Of a stretch of 14,227 nucleotides of DNA, positions 1 to 8,460 are shown in pieces. Source of the DNA: UBA7359 sp964523895 (lineage in GTDB: Bacteria; Pseudomonadota; Gammaproteobacteria; Eutrophobiales; Eutrophobiaceae). Positions within the stretch are counted from its first letter, which is position 1; the number at the start of each line of letters is the position of its first letter. The notes beneath the pieces were generated by a model, which was not told the DNA's origin, did not search any database, and saw nothing but the letters and a program-made list of their open reading frames with translations. Where the stretch lies: positions 1 through 14,227 of the forward strand of contig CAZGBJ010000041.1 in NCBI GenBank assembly GCA_964523895.1, read 5' to 3'. Made by a program: the position numbers and the translations under genes.

Positions 1-29
1 TTTTATTTTTTCATTTTTAATAATAAACA

Positions 30-1007
30 TTACAAAAAGCCCTTTCCTGAAGCCAGGTTTCCAGTCATTTTCATTGCAGAAAGGATCATCTCATGGTTAG
101 CAACTCCTTTGCCCACGATATCGTAAGCTGTACCGTGTGCTACCGACATATGCAAGTAAGGAGGGCCAACCATTACTGCACAATTACCAACAAAGCCCCA
201 TGTTTTAATAGCAATATGACCTTGATCATGGAACATCGCCAACACTGCATCATATTTTTCATCGATACATTGACGAAATATAGTATCTGGTGCCACAGGT
301 CCTTCCACGTTAATACCTGATGTTTTTGCACGTACAATTCCTGGTGTTATTTCATTTTCTTCTTCTTCCCCATAAGCATGAGGATTAAGTCCGGAAACAC
401 CGATTCGTGGTGACTTTATACCCCATTCTTTCAATCGTGAATCCATCGTTTGTAATGCATTGAAAACAAGATCACTACTGACTAGTTCACACACTTCACG
501 TAGAGAAATATGATCAGTTAAATGCATGACACGTAATGTTCCGCTTACTAGAAACAAATAACTGAGACCTGGTTTGATATTAAAAACCTTGCCCTCTACA
601 CCTGCCATTTTCATCGCAACTGAACTGATTGGACCCATGATAGTGCCTGCAACCTCACCTGCGAGCGCTAATTTATCTGCCTCATCTAACCAGTCAGCTG
701 AAATCTTTCCACAAGCAGCGTTATCTTCTCCCAAAGTGACATCGTTGATATCGAATTTTCCGGAATCCAAAATATCGATAACATCTGCTGAGTCGGTGAT
801 TTCATCAAGCTTACTAATTTTACGAACAGGGAGTTTTAGATCTGAAAAACCAACGGCTCTTTCCATCACCTCTGCAGAACCTATGAGAACCGGAGTTGAA
901 TATTCATGTACTTCACCTGTTGCCCATGCTTTGGCAATGACTTCCGGGCCTATACCACAAGGGTCTCCAATCATGGTTGCGATAATGGGTTTTTTATTTG
1001 TATTCAT
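30..1007 (-). CDS. PdxA-family NAD-dependent dehydrogenase, TphB/PdxA2-like
   Basis: A 325-residue member of the PdxA (4-hydroxythreonine-4-phosphate dehydrogenase) family, of normal length. The N-terminal GDPCGIGPE motif is at residues 14-22. The three metal-binding histidines are kept at H166 (LTDH), H210 (GLNPH) and H260 (FHDQGH). The DQGHIAIK stretch (261-268) resembles the PdxA2/TphB branch rather than the DQGLPVLK form of the vitamin B6 enzyme. In an ungapped alignment made from memory, the E. coli PdxA substrate residues N283 and R292 fall on A277 and H286, and TphB also lacks both. TphB oxidises and decarboxylates the terephthalate cis-diol. Since a BenAB-type dioxygenase lies in the same operon and no BenD is visible, a role as cis-diol-carboxylate dehydrogenase is plausible but inferred. 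Alternatives are a sugar-acid-phosphate dehydrogenase (PdxA2) or a PdxA paralogue. It is the last gene of the run visible here. The ribosome binding site is weak, and the start lies 24 nt after the preceding gene. Confidence 0.88.
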   Translation of the reverse strand: MNTNKKPIIATMIGDPCGIGPEVIAKAWATGEVHEYSTPVLIGSAEVMERAVGFSDLKLPVRKISKLDEITDSADVIDILDSGKFDINDVTLGEDNAACGKISADWLDEADKLALAGEVAGTIMGPISSVAMKMAGVEGKVFNIKPGLSYLFLVSGTLRVMHLTDHISLREVCELVSSDLVFNALQTMDSRLKEWGIKSPRIGVSGLNPHAYGEEEENEITPGIVRAKTSGINVEGPVAPDTIFRQCIDEKYDAVLAMFHDQGHIAIKTWGFVGNCAVMVGPPYLHMSVAHGTAYDIVGKGVANHEMILSAMKMTGNLASGKGFL

Positions 1008-1031
1008 CTACATTATTACTCAATAAAATAT

Positions 1032-1433
1032 TTAACTTAGTGCAGGACCACCTTTATCAATCCACATTTGTATATCCCAGTATTCACGCCAGGCATTAAT
1101 TTTACCCGTATCATTGAATTCAAAAATACCTAGCACAGGTAGTTGGTCTACACCACCTTCTGCAAATCCAAAACTATCAACACGTTCTGTTACTACTCGA
1201 TTCTCATCTGCAGTCAAAATCAAGATATCAAACTTGGCGGATGTTGCTATTTGAAAAAAACCACCGATAAATTCCCGTATGGCTTGATGACCACTGAGTG
1301 TTTCCAACGGTAAATTATCATAGACCGCATCTTCACTCATATATTCCATAATGGCATCCAGATCCATACGATCCCAGGCCGCACAAAAATCTTTTACAGT
1401 TTCTACATGGTTCGACTGTTTAATATTAGACAT
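1032..1433 (-). CDS. Limonene-1,2-epoxide hydrolase (LEH)-family protein
   Basis: A 133-residue SnoaL/NTF2-fold protein that aligns with Rhodococcus limonene epoxide hydrolase at a constant offset of 15. LEH Y53, N55, R99, D101 and W130 correspond to Y38, N40, R84, D86 and W115. The other catalytic acid, D132, is replaced by E117 in the WREYWD motif (115-120), so the Asp-Arg-Asp triad becomes Asp-Arg-Glu. Family members add water to epoxides in a single step without a covalent intermediate. It begins 19 nt after prpD with a modest GAGA ribosome binding site, so it is probably cotranscribed. XylM/XylA enzymes are known to epoxidise vinyl aromatics such as styrene, so clearing epoxide by-products is a reasonable inferred role. 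A non-hydrolytic SnoaL-like isomerase function cannot be excluded. Confidence 0.82.
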   Translation of the reverse strand: MSNIKQSNHVETVKDFCAAWDRMDLDAIMEYMSEDAVYDNLPLETLSGHQAIREFIGGFFQIATSAKFDILILTADENRVVTERVDSFGFAEGGVDQLPVLGIFEFNDTGKINAWREYWDIQMWIDKGGPALS

Positions 1434-1452
1434 AATTTATTCTCGTTAAATG

Positions 1453-2907
1453 TTATTTATTGACCACCCAAAGATCCATGAACTCATTGACAGGCATGCT
1501 TTCCAGTTCTTTCTGATCGCTGCAAACTGCAATGATTTTTTCGTAATTATCTCCACTGATCTTCAAGGTAAGATTACGTTTAAATTTCTCTTCTAGCACA
1601 GGTATTCCTACTTCTCGACGACGACGATGCCCAATTGGATATTCAACAACAATATTCTCCGTGCTGCTTCCGTCCTTAAAAAATATTTGCACCGAATTAC
1701 TGATAGAACGTTTTTCAGCATCCAGATAATCTATGCTGTATTGTTTATTTTCCTTAACTTCCATTTTATTTCTCAGTTCATCAACACGCGGATCTGCAGC
1801 GACATCATCTTCATAGTCAGCTGCGGTTAAACCACCAGTAAGTAAGGGCACAGCAACCATGTATTGAATACAATGATCTCGGTCAGCCGGATTATTCAAT
1901 GGCCCTGTTTTATCAATAATCCTGACACCGGCTTCTTGTGTATCGATGACAATTTTTTCAATTTCATCGATACGATCTTTAACTTGCGAATGCAAAGTGA
2001 CTGCTGCTTCAACAGCGGTCTGCGCGTGAAATTCTGCGGGAAAAGAAATCTTGAATAAAACATTTTCCATCACATAAGAGGCAAAACCTTGTGTAAACTC
2101 AAATGCCTTACCCTTGAATAAGACATCAAAGTAACCCCAGTTTTTTGCTGACAATGCGGATGGGTAGCCCATTTCACCTGTCATTGCGATTAAAGATAGA
2201 CGAACAGCACGACTGGTTGCATCACCCGCCGCCCAGCTTTTTCTGGAACCCGTATTTGGTGCATGACGATAGGTACGTAATGCACCACCATCAACCCATG
2301 CGTTTGAAACTGCATTAATAATGGTTTCTTTATCTCCACCTAACATTCCGGTGACCACAGCCGTGCTCGCAACTCGCACCAATAAAACGTGATCAAGCCC
2401 GACACGGTTAAAACTGTTTTCCAATGCAATGACGCCCTGGATTTCGTGAGCCTTTACCATTCCAGTTAATACATTACCCATTGTCAGAGGATATTTGCCA
2501 GCGGCAATGTTTTGTCGGCTTATATAATCTGCCGTTGCGAGTATGCCACCCAGATTATCTGAAGGATGACCCCATTCAGCGGCAAGCCAGGTGTCATTAA
2601 AATCTAACCACCGAATCATACAGCCAATATTAAATGCTGCTTGAATGGGGTCGAGTTCATAAGCTGTTCCTGGAACCCGAGCACCATTCTCAAGTGTTGC
2701 ACCCGGAACAACGGGTCCTAATAATTTCGTACAGGCGGGATATTCCTGTGCAAGTAATCCACAACCGAGGGTATCTAACAAGCAATACCTTGCTGTCTCT
2801 CTGGCTTCTGTACTACTCACCTCAAAATCGACAATATAATCTGCAATATCTATTAATAATTGATCCGGTTCGGGCATCATCGTGTCTCTGGTTCCAATGT
2901 CTGACAT
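1453..2907 (-). CDS. prpD: 2-methylcitrate dehydratase PrpD
   Basis: A 484-residue MmgE/PrpD-family enzyme, essentially the same length as E. coli PrpD (483) and collinear with it as I recall that sequence. Shared segments include YCLLDTLGCG (41-50), LDFNDTW (101-107), GHPSDN (113-118), the HAPNTG and KSWAAGDATSRAVRL blocks, and the C-terminal VEYPIGHRRRR. It dehydrates (2S,3S)-2-methylcitrate to 2-methyl-cis-aconitate in the cytosol. Hydration to 2-methylisocitrate would fall to a housekeeping aconitase, because no acnD or prpF is present. It follows prpC by 39 nt. An AGGAG lies about 12 nt before the ATG, a longer spacing than usual. The match to PrpD proper, rather than to other MmgE/PrpD members, is strong. 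Confidence 0.96.
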   Translation of the reverse strand: MSDIGTRDTMMPEPDQLLIDIADYIVDFEVSSTEARETARYCLLDTLGCGLLAQEYPACTKLLGPVVPGATLENGARVPGTAYELDPIQAAFNIGCMIRWLDFNDTWLAAEWGHPSDNLGGILATADYISRQNIAAGKYPLTMGNVLTGMVKAHEIQGVIALENSFNRVGLDHVLLVRVASTAVVTGMLGGDKETIINAVSNAWVDGGALRTYRHAPNTGSRKSWAAGDATSRAVRLSLIAMTGEMGYPSALSAKNWGYFDVLFKGKAFEFTQGFASYVMENVLFKISFPAEFHAQTAVEAAVTLHSQVKDRIDEIEKIVIDTQEAGVRIIDKTGPLNNPADRDHCIQYMVAVPLLTGGLTAADYEDDVAADPRVDELRNKMEVKENKQYSIDYLDAEKRSISNSVQIFFKDGSSTENIVVEYPIGHRRRREVGIPVLEEKFKRNLTLKISGDNYEKIIAVCSDQKELESMPVNEFMDLWVVNK

Positions 2908-2946
2908 TTACTTTAAAAACTCCTGATAATAAATTGAATGAATAAA

Positions 2947-4101
2947 TTATGTGCGTTGTTCGATAGGCGTAAAAGCTTTATTGTCCGGGCCCGTATAATT
3001 TGCATTGGGTCGGATAATCTTTCCGTCTTCTCGTTGTTCTATGACATGTGCAGCCCAGCCACTGGTTCGAGAAATCACAAACAAAGGTGTAAACATTGCA
3101 GTAGGCACGTCCATTAAGTGATACGACACCGCTGAAAACCAGTCCAGGTTTGGAAACATCTTTTTTAGATCCCACATCACTACCTCAAGACGATCGGCAA
3201 CGTTAAACATAGTCATTTCACCTGTTTCTTCACCTAGTTGTTGCGCTACTCTTTTAATAACAATGTTTCGTGGATCACTAATGGTATAAACAGGGTGACC
3301 AAAACCGATGACAATTTCTTTATTGGCAACGCGCTCACGAATATCCTTTTCTGCTTCATCCGCTGAGGCATATCGACTCTGTATTTCAAAAGCAACTTCA
3401 TTAGCACCGCCATGCTTTGGACCACTTAAAGCACCAATAGCACCGGTAATACTTGAAAACATATCTGCGCCCGTACCAGTGATTACTCTTCCGGTAAATG
3501 TAGAGGCATTAAATTCATGCTCGGCATAAAGGTTCAGTGAAATATGCATGGCGCGAACCAATGAATCTTTAGGTTTTTCTCCGTGTAATAGATGTAAGAA
3601 ATGTCCGCCAATAGAGTCATCATCGGTTTCAACTTCTATCCTGTTACCGCTGTTGGCGAAATGGTACCAATACAAAAGCATGGAGCCAAAGCTGGCCATT
3701 AACCGATCGGCAATATCTCTTGCCCCCGTAGAATTATGGTCATCATCTTCTGGTTCGACACAACCTAAAGCTGAGCAGCCCGTGCGCATAACATCCATAG
3801 GATGGCTGCTTGCGGGTAATTGTTCGAGTATTGTTTTGACAGGATCTGGTATAGAGCGCAATCCTTTTAGTTTATGCTTATAACTATCCAATTCATTTTG
3901 AGTTGGAAGCGTTCCATGCACCAGTAAGTGAGCAACTTCTTCAAACTCACAAGTTTCCGCCAAATCAAGAATATCATAACCGCGATAATGTAAATCATTA
4001 CCTGTATGACCAACCGTACAGAGTTCAGTATTTCCTGCCAAGACGCCACTCAGTGCCACTGATTTCTTTGCCTTTGGTTTTTTATCAGAATTTTCTGACA
4101 T
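2947..4101 (-). CDS. prpC: 2-methylcitrate synthase PrpC
   Basis: A 384-residue citrate-synthase-family protein of the length typical for PrpC (E. coli 389). The N-terminal KSVALSGVLAGNT block (13-25) is characteristic of methylcitrate synthases. Catalytic histidines are visible at H230 (GPKHGGANE) and H269 (GFGHPVY), with the conserved aspartate at D320 (LDWFSAVSYH) and the CoA/substrate segment RTSGW at 345-349. It condenses propionyl-CoA with oxaloacetate to give 2-methylcitrate. Its ATG overlaps the prpB stop codon by one base (TAATG). An AAGGG ribosome binding site lies 8 nt upstream inside the end of prpB, which suggests translational coupling. Confidence 0.96.
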   Translation of the reverse strand: MSENSDKKPKAKKSVALSGVLAGNTELCTVGHTGNDLHYRGYDILDLAETCEFEEVAHLLVHGTLPTQNELDSYKHKLKGLRSIPDPVKTILEQLPASSHPMDVMRTGCSALGCVEPEDDDHNSTGARDIADRLMASFGSMLLYWYHFANSGNRIEVETDDDSIGGHFLHLLHGEKPKDSLVRAMHISLNLYAEHEFNASTFTGRVITGTGADMFSSITGAIGALSGPKHGGANEVAFEIQSRYASADEAEKDIRERVANKEIVIGFGHPVYTISDPRNIVIKRVAQQLGEETGEMTMFNVADRLEVVMWDLKKMFPNLDWFSAVSYHLMDVPTAMFTPLFVISRTSGWAAHVIEQREDGKIIRPNANYTGPDNKAFTPIEQRT

Positions 4102-4991
4102 TATTCATTCCCTTCATTTTCAAATAATATATTTAATTTTTGTTCAAATTGGTGATATCCAAGATAATCATACAAATCATTTCTGGATTGCATGGTGTCG
4201 ACGACGGCTTGTTGTGACCCTTCTTCTTTCAACACTTGAAAAACATTTAACGCGGCAGCATTCATGGCACGAAAGGCTGATAAGGGATACAAAGCCATAC
4301 TGACATTATGTGCAGCCAACTCTTTTGTCGTGAATAATGGAGTTTCCCCATATTCAGTAATGTTGGCCAATATCGGCACACCAACTGCATCGGCAAATTT
4401 CTGATACATACTTAACTCGGTGATAGCTTCAGGAAAAATCATATCCGCACCTGCTTCAACACAGGCACATGCGCGATCAATCGCAGACTGTAAACCCTCA
4501 ACCGCTAATACATCAGTACGTGCCATAATGACGAAGTCCGGATCGTTTTTAGCGTCAACAGCGGCTTTGATACGATCAACCATTTCATCCTGAGAAACGA
4601 TGGCTTTACCGGGTCGGTGCCCACAACGTTTTTGTTGTACCTGATCTTCAATATGAACTGCCGCAGCACCGGCTTTAATCATAGCGCGAATAGTGCGGGC
4701 AATATTAAACGCGCCACCCCAACCCGTATCAATATCTACTAGCACAGGTAAATCAGTCACATCTGTAATTCTGCGTAAATCAATGAGTACATCTTCCAGA
4801 CTGGTAATACCCAGATCAGGAATACCACAGGAACCTGCCGCGACACCGCCTCCAGAAATATATAAAGCCTTGAAACCAACGGCTTCTGCAAGACGTGCAT
4901 GATAGGCGTTAATCGTACCCACGATTTGTAAGGGTTGTTCATTTTCAACAACCGTACGAAATTTATTACCTGGTGATTGTAATTGAGACAT
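4101..4991 (-). CDS. prpB: 2-methylisocitrate lyase PrpB
   Basis: A 296-residue isocitrate-lyase/PEP-mutase superfamily enzyme with exactly the length of E. coli PrpB. The catalytic loop KRCGH is at 121-125 (C123), the metal-site aspartates are in VDIDTGWG (D86 and D88), and the conserved acid is E115 in HIEDQ. It cleaves 2-methylisocitrate to pyruvate and succinate, the last step of the methylcitrate cycle. It starts 12 nt after the prpE stop codon. The short spacer is pure A/T with no Shine-Dalgarno, so its translation may depend on coupling to prpE. Confidence 0.96.
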   Translation of the reverse strand: MSQLQSPGNKFRTVVENEQPLQIVGTINAYHARLAEAVGFKALYISGGGVAAGSCGIPDLGITSLEDVLIDLRRITDVTDLPVLVDIDTGWGGAFNIARTIRAMIKAGAAAVHIEDQVQQKRCGHRPGKAIVSQDEMVDRIKAAVDAKNDPDFVIMARTDVLAVEGLQSAIDRACACVEAGADMIFPEAITELSMYQKFADAVGVPILANITEYGETPLFTTKELAAHNVSMALYPLSAFRAMNAAALNVFQVLKEEGSQQAVVDTMQSRNDLYDYLGYHQFEQKLNILFENEGNE

Positions 4992-5003
4992 TTTATTTAA
5001 TTA

Positions 5004-6902
5004 TTAAATATTGTTAGAGGGATAACCTAGTGCCAATAATGACTCGCTTATTTCATTCAAAATAAGAGGATCATCAATCGTTGCTGGAATTTTATAATCT
5101 TCACCGTCTGCTATTTTACTCATTGTACTGCGAAGGATTTTTCCAGAACGAGTTTTAGGTAACCGATTTACAACCGTTACCAGTTTAAAAGAGGCAACAG
5201 AACCAATTTTATCACGAACCAACTGGATCAACTCATTCACAATATCTCCATGTGGTCGATCAACACCTGCCGCCAGCACAACTAAACCCAAAGGAAGTTG
5301 CCCTTTGAGAGAATCTGCTACCCCTGTCACAGCGCATTCGGCAACATCTATATGTGAGGCAAGGACTTCTTCCATGCCTCCTGTCGATAAGCGATGTCCT
5401 GCCACATTAATAACATCATCAATACGGCTCATGATATAAATATAACCATCGTCATCGATATAACCGGCATCACCAGTAAGGTAGTACCCTTCATAAACCG
5501 CCAAATAAGTCTGCAAGAATCGTTCATCACTCTCCCACAGTGTTGTCATGCATCCAGGCGGAAGTGGAAGTTTGACAACAATATTCCCCATCTCTCCTGC
5601 TGGTAGATTATTCCCGTCAGTATCAAGAACTTGTACATCGTAACCCGGTACTGCCTTTGACGGTGAGCCTGGCTTAACGGGGAATGCTTCTATTCCCATG
5701 CAGTTTGCAGCAATCGACCAACCTGTTTCAGTTTGCCACCAATGATCAATAACAGGCACGTTCAAATGATCTTCTGCCCAATGTAAGGTGTCCGGATCGC
5801 ACCGCTCTCCTGCGAGAAACAAGGCGCGAAACTTCGATAGATCATATTTCTTTATGTGTTCACCATTTGGATCTTCTTTTTTAATAGCCCTGAACGCCGT
5901 TGGAGCAGTGAACATCACTGTTACTTTGTGTTCGGAAATCACGCGCCAAAAGGCGCCTGCATCCGGTGTACCTACAGGTTTACCTTCATACATTAATGTT
6001 GTACAACCTTTTAAAAGCGGTGCATAAACTATATAAGAATGACCCACTACCCAACCAACATCAGACGCGGCCCAAAATACTTCACCCGCATCAACATTAT
6101 AGATATTCTTCATAGACCATTTCATGACCACGGCATGACCACCATGATCACGTACCACGCCCTTCGGTTGTCCGGTCGTGCCCGATGTATAAAGAATATA
6201 TAAAGGATGTGTTGCCTCTACCGGAACACAATCAACAGGACTGGCATCTTTTGTTATTTCCTGCCAATCCAGATCGCGTGTATTCGTCAACTTACAACTT
6301 CCCTGTGAACGTTGATAAATGATGCAATGTTCAGGTTTGTGTCTAGATTGTTCTATCGCATCATCAAGTAATGGCTTGTAGTCAATCACACGGTTAACTT
6401 CAATACCGCATGATGCGGATAAAATAACTTTTGGTTTAGCATCATCTATTCTCGTTGCTAATTCGTTAGCAGCAAAACCGCCAAAAACCACTGAATGAAT
6501 AGCACCAATCCGAGCGCAGGCGAGCATGGCCATTGCTGTTTGCGGGATCATTGGCATATAGATGATGACACGATCACCTTTTACAACGCCCTGCTCTGCC
6601 AGCGCTCCAGCTAACAAAGCAACTTCATCACGAAGTTCCGAATAGGTATAAGACTGACATATATCTGTTACCGGGCTATCATAAATCAGCGCCACTTGTT
6701 CTCCATGACCATTGTCAATGTGATAGTCCAGAGCGTTGTAGCAGGTATTTAATTCACCACCAGTAAACCAACGATAAAAAGGTATATTGGAGTCATCTAT
6801 GACCCTCTTCCATGGTTTATCCCAATGTATATTGTCTGCGGCCTTAGTCCAGAATTTTTCTGGCTGTTCAAGAGACAATTTATACGATTGATTGTAATTC
6901 AT
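5004..6902 (-). CDS. prpE: Propionyl-CoA synthetase PrpE
   Basis: A 632-residue adenylate-forming acyl-CoA synthetase, close in length to E. coli PrpE (628). The ACAS N-terminal region comes first. The P-loop YTSGTTGQPKG is at 238-248, WWQTETGW at 388-395, the hinge-region TGDAGY at 476-481, and the catalytic lysine K588 in PKTRSGKIL (582-590). That lysine is also the acetylation site in this family. It activates free propionate to propionyl-CoA using ATP and CoA. Its position directly before prpB, prpC and prpD favours propionate over acetate as substrate. It leads the prp subset here, whereas in enterobacteria prpE is last (prpBCDE). The ATG follows the transporter gene by 34 nt and has only a weak GAG-type ribosome binding site. 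Confidence 0.94.
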   Translation of the reverse strand: MNYNQSYKLSLEQPEKFWTKAADNIHWDKPWKRVIDDSNIPFYRWFTGGELNTCYNALDYHIDNGHGEQVALIYDSPVTDICQSYTYSELRDEVALLAGALAEQGVVKGDRVIIYMPMIPQTAMAMLACARIGAIHSVVFGGFAANELATRIDDAKPKVILSASCGIEVNRVIDYKPLLDDAIEQSRHKPEHCIIYQRSQGSCKLTNTRDLDWQEITKDASPVDCVPVEATHPLYILYTSGTTGQPKGVVRDHGGHAVVMKWSMKNIYNVDAGEVFWAASDVGWVVGHSYIVYAPLLKGCTTLMYEGKPVGTPDAGAFWRVISEHKVTVMFTAPTAFRAIKKEDPNGEHIKKYDLSKFRALFLAGERCDPDTLHWAEDHLNVPVIDHWWQTETGWSIAANCMGIEAFPVKPGSPSKAVPGYDVQVLDTDGNNLPAGEMGNIVVKLPLPPGCMTTLWESDERFLQTYLAVYEGYYLTGDAGYIDDDGYIYIMSRIDDVINVAGHRLSTGGMEEVLASHIDVAECAVTGVADSLKGQLPLGLVVLAAGVDRPHGDIVNELIQLVRDKIGSVASFKLVTVVNRLPKTRSGKILRSTMSKIADGEDYKIPATIDDPLILNEISESLLALGYPSNNI

Positions 6903-6936
6903 TATGATAGCTCATTGGAAAGTCATAGAACTTTAA

Positions 6937-7860
6937 TCAATCTGTCTCTTCTACCAGTTTACTTGTCTCTGGTTTATACCTGATGCTTGCATAAATACTT
7001 CCACCTATGATAAGAGCAAGTCCAAAAAGATGATATTGATGCAGTTTATCATCCTGGAAGAAGGCAGATAAAATAATGGTATAAACGGGCACAGTATTTA
7101 AAAATAAAGAAGCACGCGAGGGACCGATCAGTTGAACGCCCTTATTCCAGAATAAAAACGATAAGACCGTTGGCCCGATACTAATAAAGATTAAGCTTGC
7201 AACAACTTTCTCATTCCACACAGCTTGTTGAATATAATTTAATTCAATAATGCCAAACGGGAACACTATCACCATAGCTAGAATGACACCCATTGCCGTC
7301 ACGACAAATGGAGATATACGGTTCATGATTATTTTGCCGATGACACTGTAGATTGCCCAAAAAAATACGGAAATAAAAATAAACAGGTCGCCAATATTAA
7401 AATTCATATTGTATAAATTCAATAAATCTCCATGACCTAGAACAATAAATAAACCAAGAATGGAGAAACACGCTGCGATCCAATGATGAAAATCGAGTTT
7501 TTCTTTAAGATAAATTGCTGCAAAGAAAGCTGTTACTAAAGGTATAAGTGCACTAATCAGGCTCGTATTGATAGAAGTCGTCCAATGTAATCCATAGTAC
7601 AATAATGCCTGGTAGCCAACGACTCCTGTCAAGACCATTATAATTAATAAACGCCAGTCAGTAATCTGTCGAATATCTTTCAATTGACCATTCATTTTTA
7701 GTAGCGTAATAAAAATAACGCCGCCTATTAACAAACGAACACTCATAATCAACCAGGGCCCAATAAAGTCTTTTAAAAACCGACCCAGGATCATATTGCC
7801 TGCCCACAGAATACTCGCAGCATTCAATAGCAATATTGCTTTTAATGTATTTCTTGACAA
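6937..7860 (-). CDS. EamA/DMT-superfamily membrane transporter
   Basis: About 307 very hydrophobic residues with the two-repeat, roughly ten-helix layout of EamA transporters. The first repeat spans about residues 8-140 and opens with LLLNAASILWAGN. The second spans about 150-295. Few charged residues lie outside the loops, and the tail is short and polar. The substrate is unknown. Its place between the dioxygenases and prpE suggests transport of a pathway intermediate or by-product, which is inference. The start is uncertain. No ATG exists upstream within the open frame, so the start is a TTG at 7858-7860 inside a T7 run with no Shine-Dalgarno. The first ATG (7794, residue 23) would remove most of the first helix. 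Confidence 0.85.
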   Translation of the reverse strand: MSRNTLKAILLLNAASILWAGNMILGRFLKDFIGPWLIMSVRLLIGGVIFITLLKMNGQLKDIRQITDWRLLIIMVLTGVVGYQALLYYGLHWTTSINTSLISALIPLVTAFFAAIYLKEKLDFHHWIAACFSILGLFIVLGHGDLLNLYNMNFNIGDLFIFISVFFWAIYSVIGKIIMNRISPFVVTAMGVILAMVIVFPFGIIELNYIQQAVWNEKVVASLIFISIGPTVLSFLFWNKGVQLIGPSRASLFLNTVPVYTIILSAFFQDDKLHQYHLFGLALIIGGSIYASIRYKPETSKLVEETD

Positions 7861-7901
7861 AAAAAGGAGCCGAGATTTCTGATATCAATATGCTTGCTTA
7901 T

Positions 7902-8450
7902 CTAGAAATAAACATTCATATTTTTACTTATTAGAACACTTTGCTTAAGCACAATGCGACGTTTAGCCAGTTTTAAGACACCCTCTTCCCGACGCCAGAT
8001 ATCTTTACGGCTACCGATAAGTGTATCTTCATCTCGCTCAACCCGGTTCCGATAAACCAGGAAATTTGAATACACCAGATACTCATCTGGATTATCTGTG
8101 GTTTCAACCTCGACATTAGTAATCAGATGGCAATAACGCGTGGCGGGATCTTCTGACCATGCAGTGCCTGTTTCTAGTCTGGCCAGACGTTTCTTGATCT
8201 CTTCCTTGTTGTCATTGTAATACGCCATTCTGCTTGTATCGTTCAGCTGGTCAGTTTTGTCTTTGCGATAACGTGTTTCTATTCCCGGCATAAAATAATG
8301 AATGTCCTCAGTCATCATATCAAACCAGTCTTCATAGTGTTCATCATCTAAAATGCGAGCCTCCCGAAAAATTCTCTGTTCGAGTTCTTTAACCTCTTCA
8401 ACAGTGGCTATGCCATTACCCTGTTCTAAAATAAAAGCTGTCTTTGTCAT
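7902..8450 (-). CDS. Aromatic-ring-hydroxylating dioxygenase beta subunit, biphenyl/toluene type
   Basis: A 182-residue small subunit of a Rieske oxygenase (SnoaL-like fold, non-catalytic structural subunit of an alpha3beta3 enzyme). DIHYFMP (49-55), the W-x-EDPATR region (98-105), HLITNVEVE (108-116), YRNRVER (133-139), KLAKRRIVL (160-168) and the C-terminal NMNVYF match the BphE/TodC2/HcaF pattern, not the BenB pattern. A start further upstream (8501) is possible. I prefer the ATG at 8448-8450, because AAGGA precedes it at a suitable distance and the upstream extension lies within the alpha-subunit gene. It is separated from the alpha gene by 13 nt. The partner ferredoxin and ferredoxin reductase are not in the window. 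Confidence 0.92.
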   Translation of the reverse strand: MTKTAFILEQGNGIATVEEVKELEQRIFREARILDDEHYEDWFDMMTEDIHYFMPGIETRYRKDKTDQLNDTSRMAYYNDNKEEIKKRLARLETGTAWSEDPATRYCHLITNVEVETTDNPDEYLVYSNFLVYRNRVERDEDTLIGSRKDIWRREEGVLKLAKRRIVLKQSVLISKNMNVYF

Positions 8451-8460
8451 GATTAATGTT

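Noticed and set aside
1..29. Terminator downstream of the PdxA-family gene
   Set aside because: The sequence is A/T-rich but has no G/C stem before a T run, so the operon may continue beyond the window.
30..1007. Calling the last gene plain pdxA (vitamin B6 synthesis)
   Set aside because: Two substrate-binding positions differ from E. coli PdxA, and the catabolic operon context argues for another substrate, so only the family name is given.
574..1026. Plus-strand 150-residue open frame opposite the PdxA-family gene
   Set aside because: It is the antisense shadow of a well-conserved protein, with no ribosome binding site and low-complexity composition.
7658..7888. 76-residue minus-strand frame overlapping the start of the transporter, considered as a frameshifted N-terminus or a separate small gene
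   Set aside because: It also starts with TTG, has no ribosome binding site, and most of it is the out-of-frame reading of a clear membrane protein. Only the homopolymer note is kept, as a low-interest finding.
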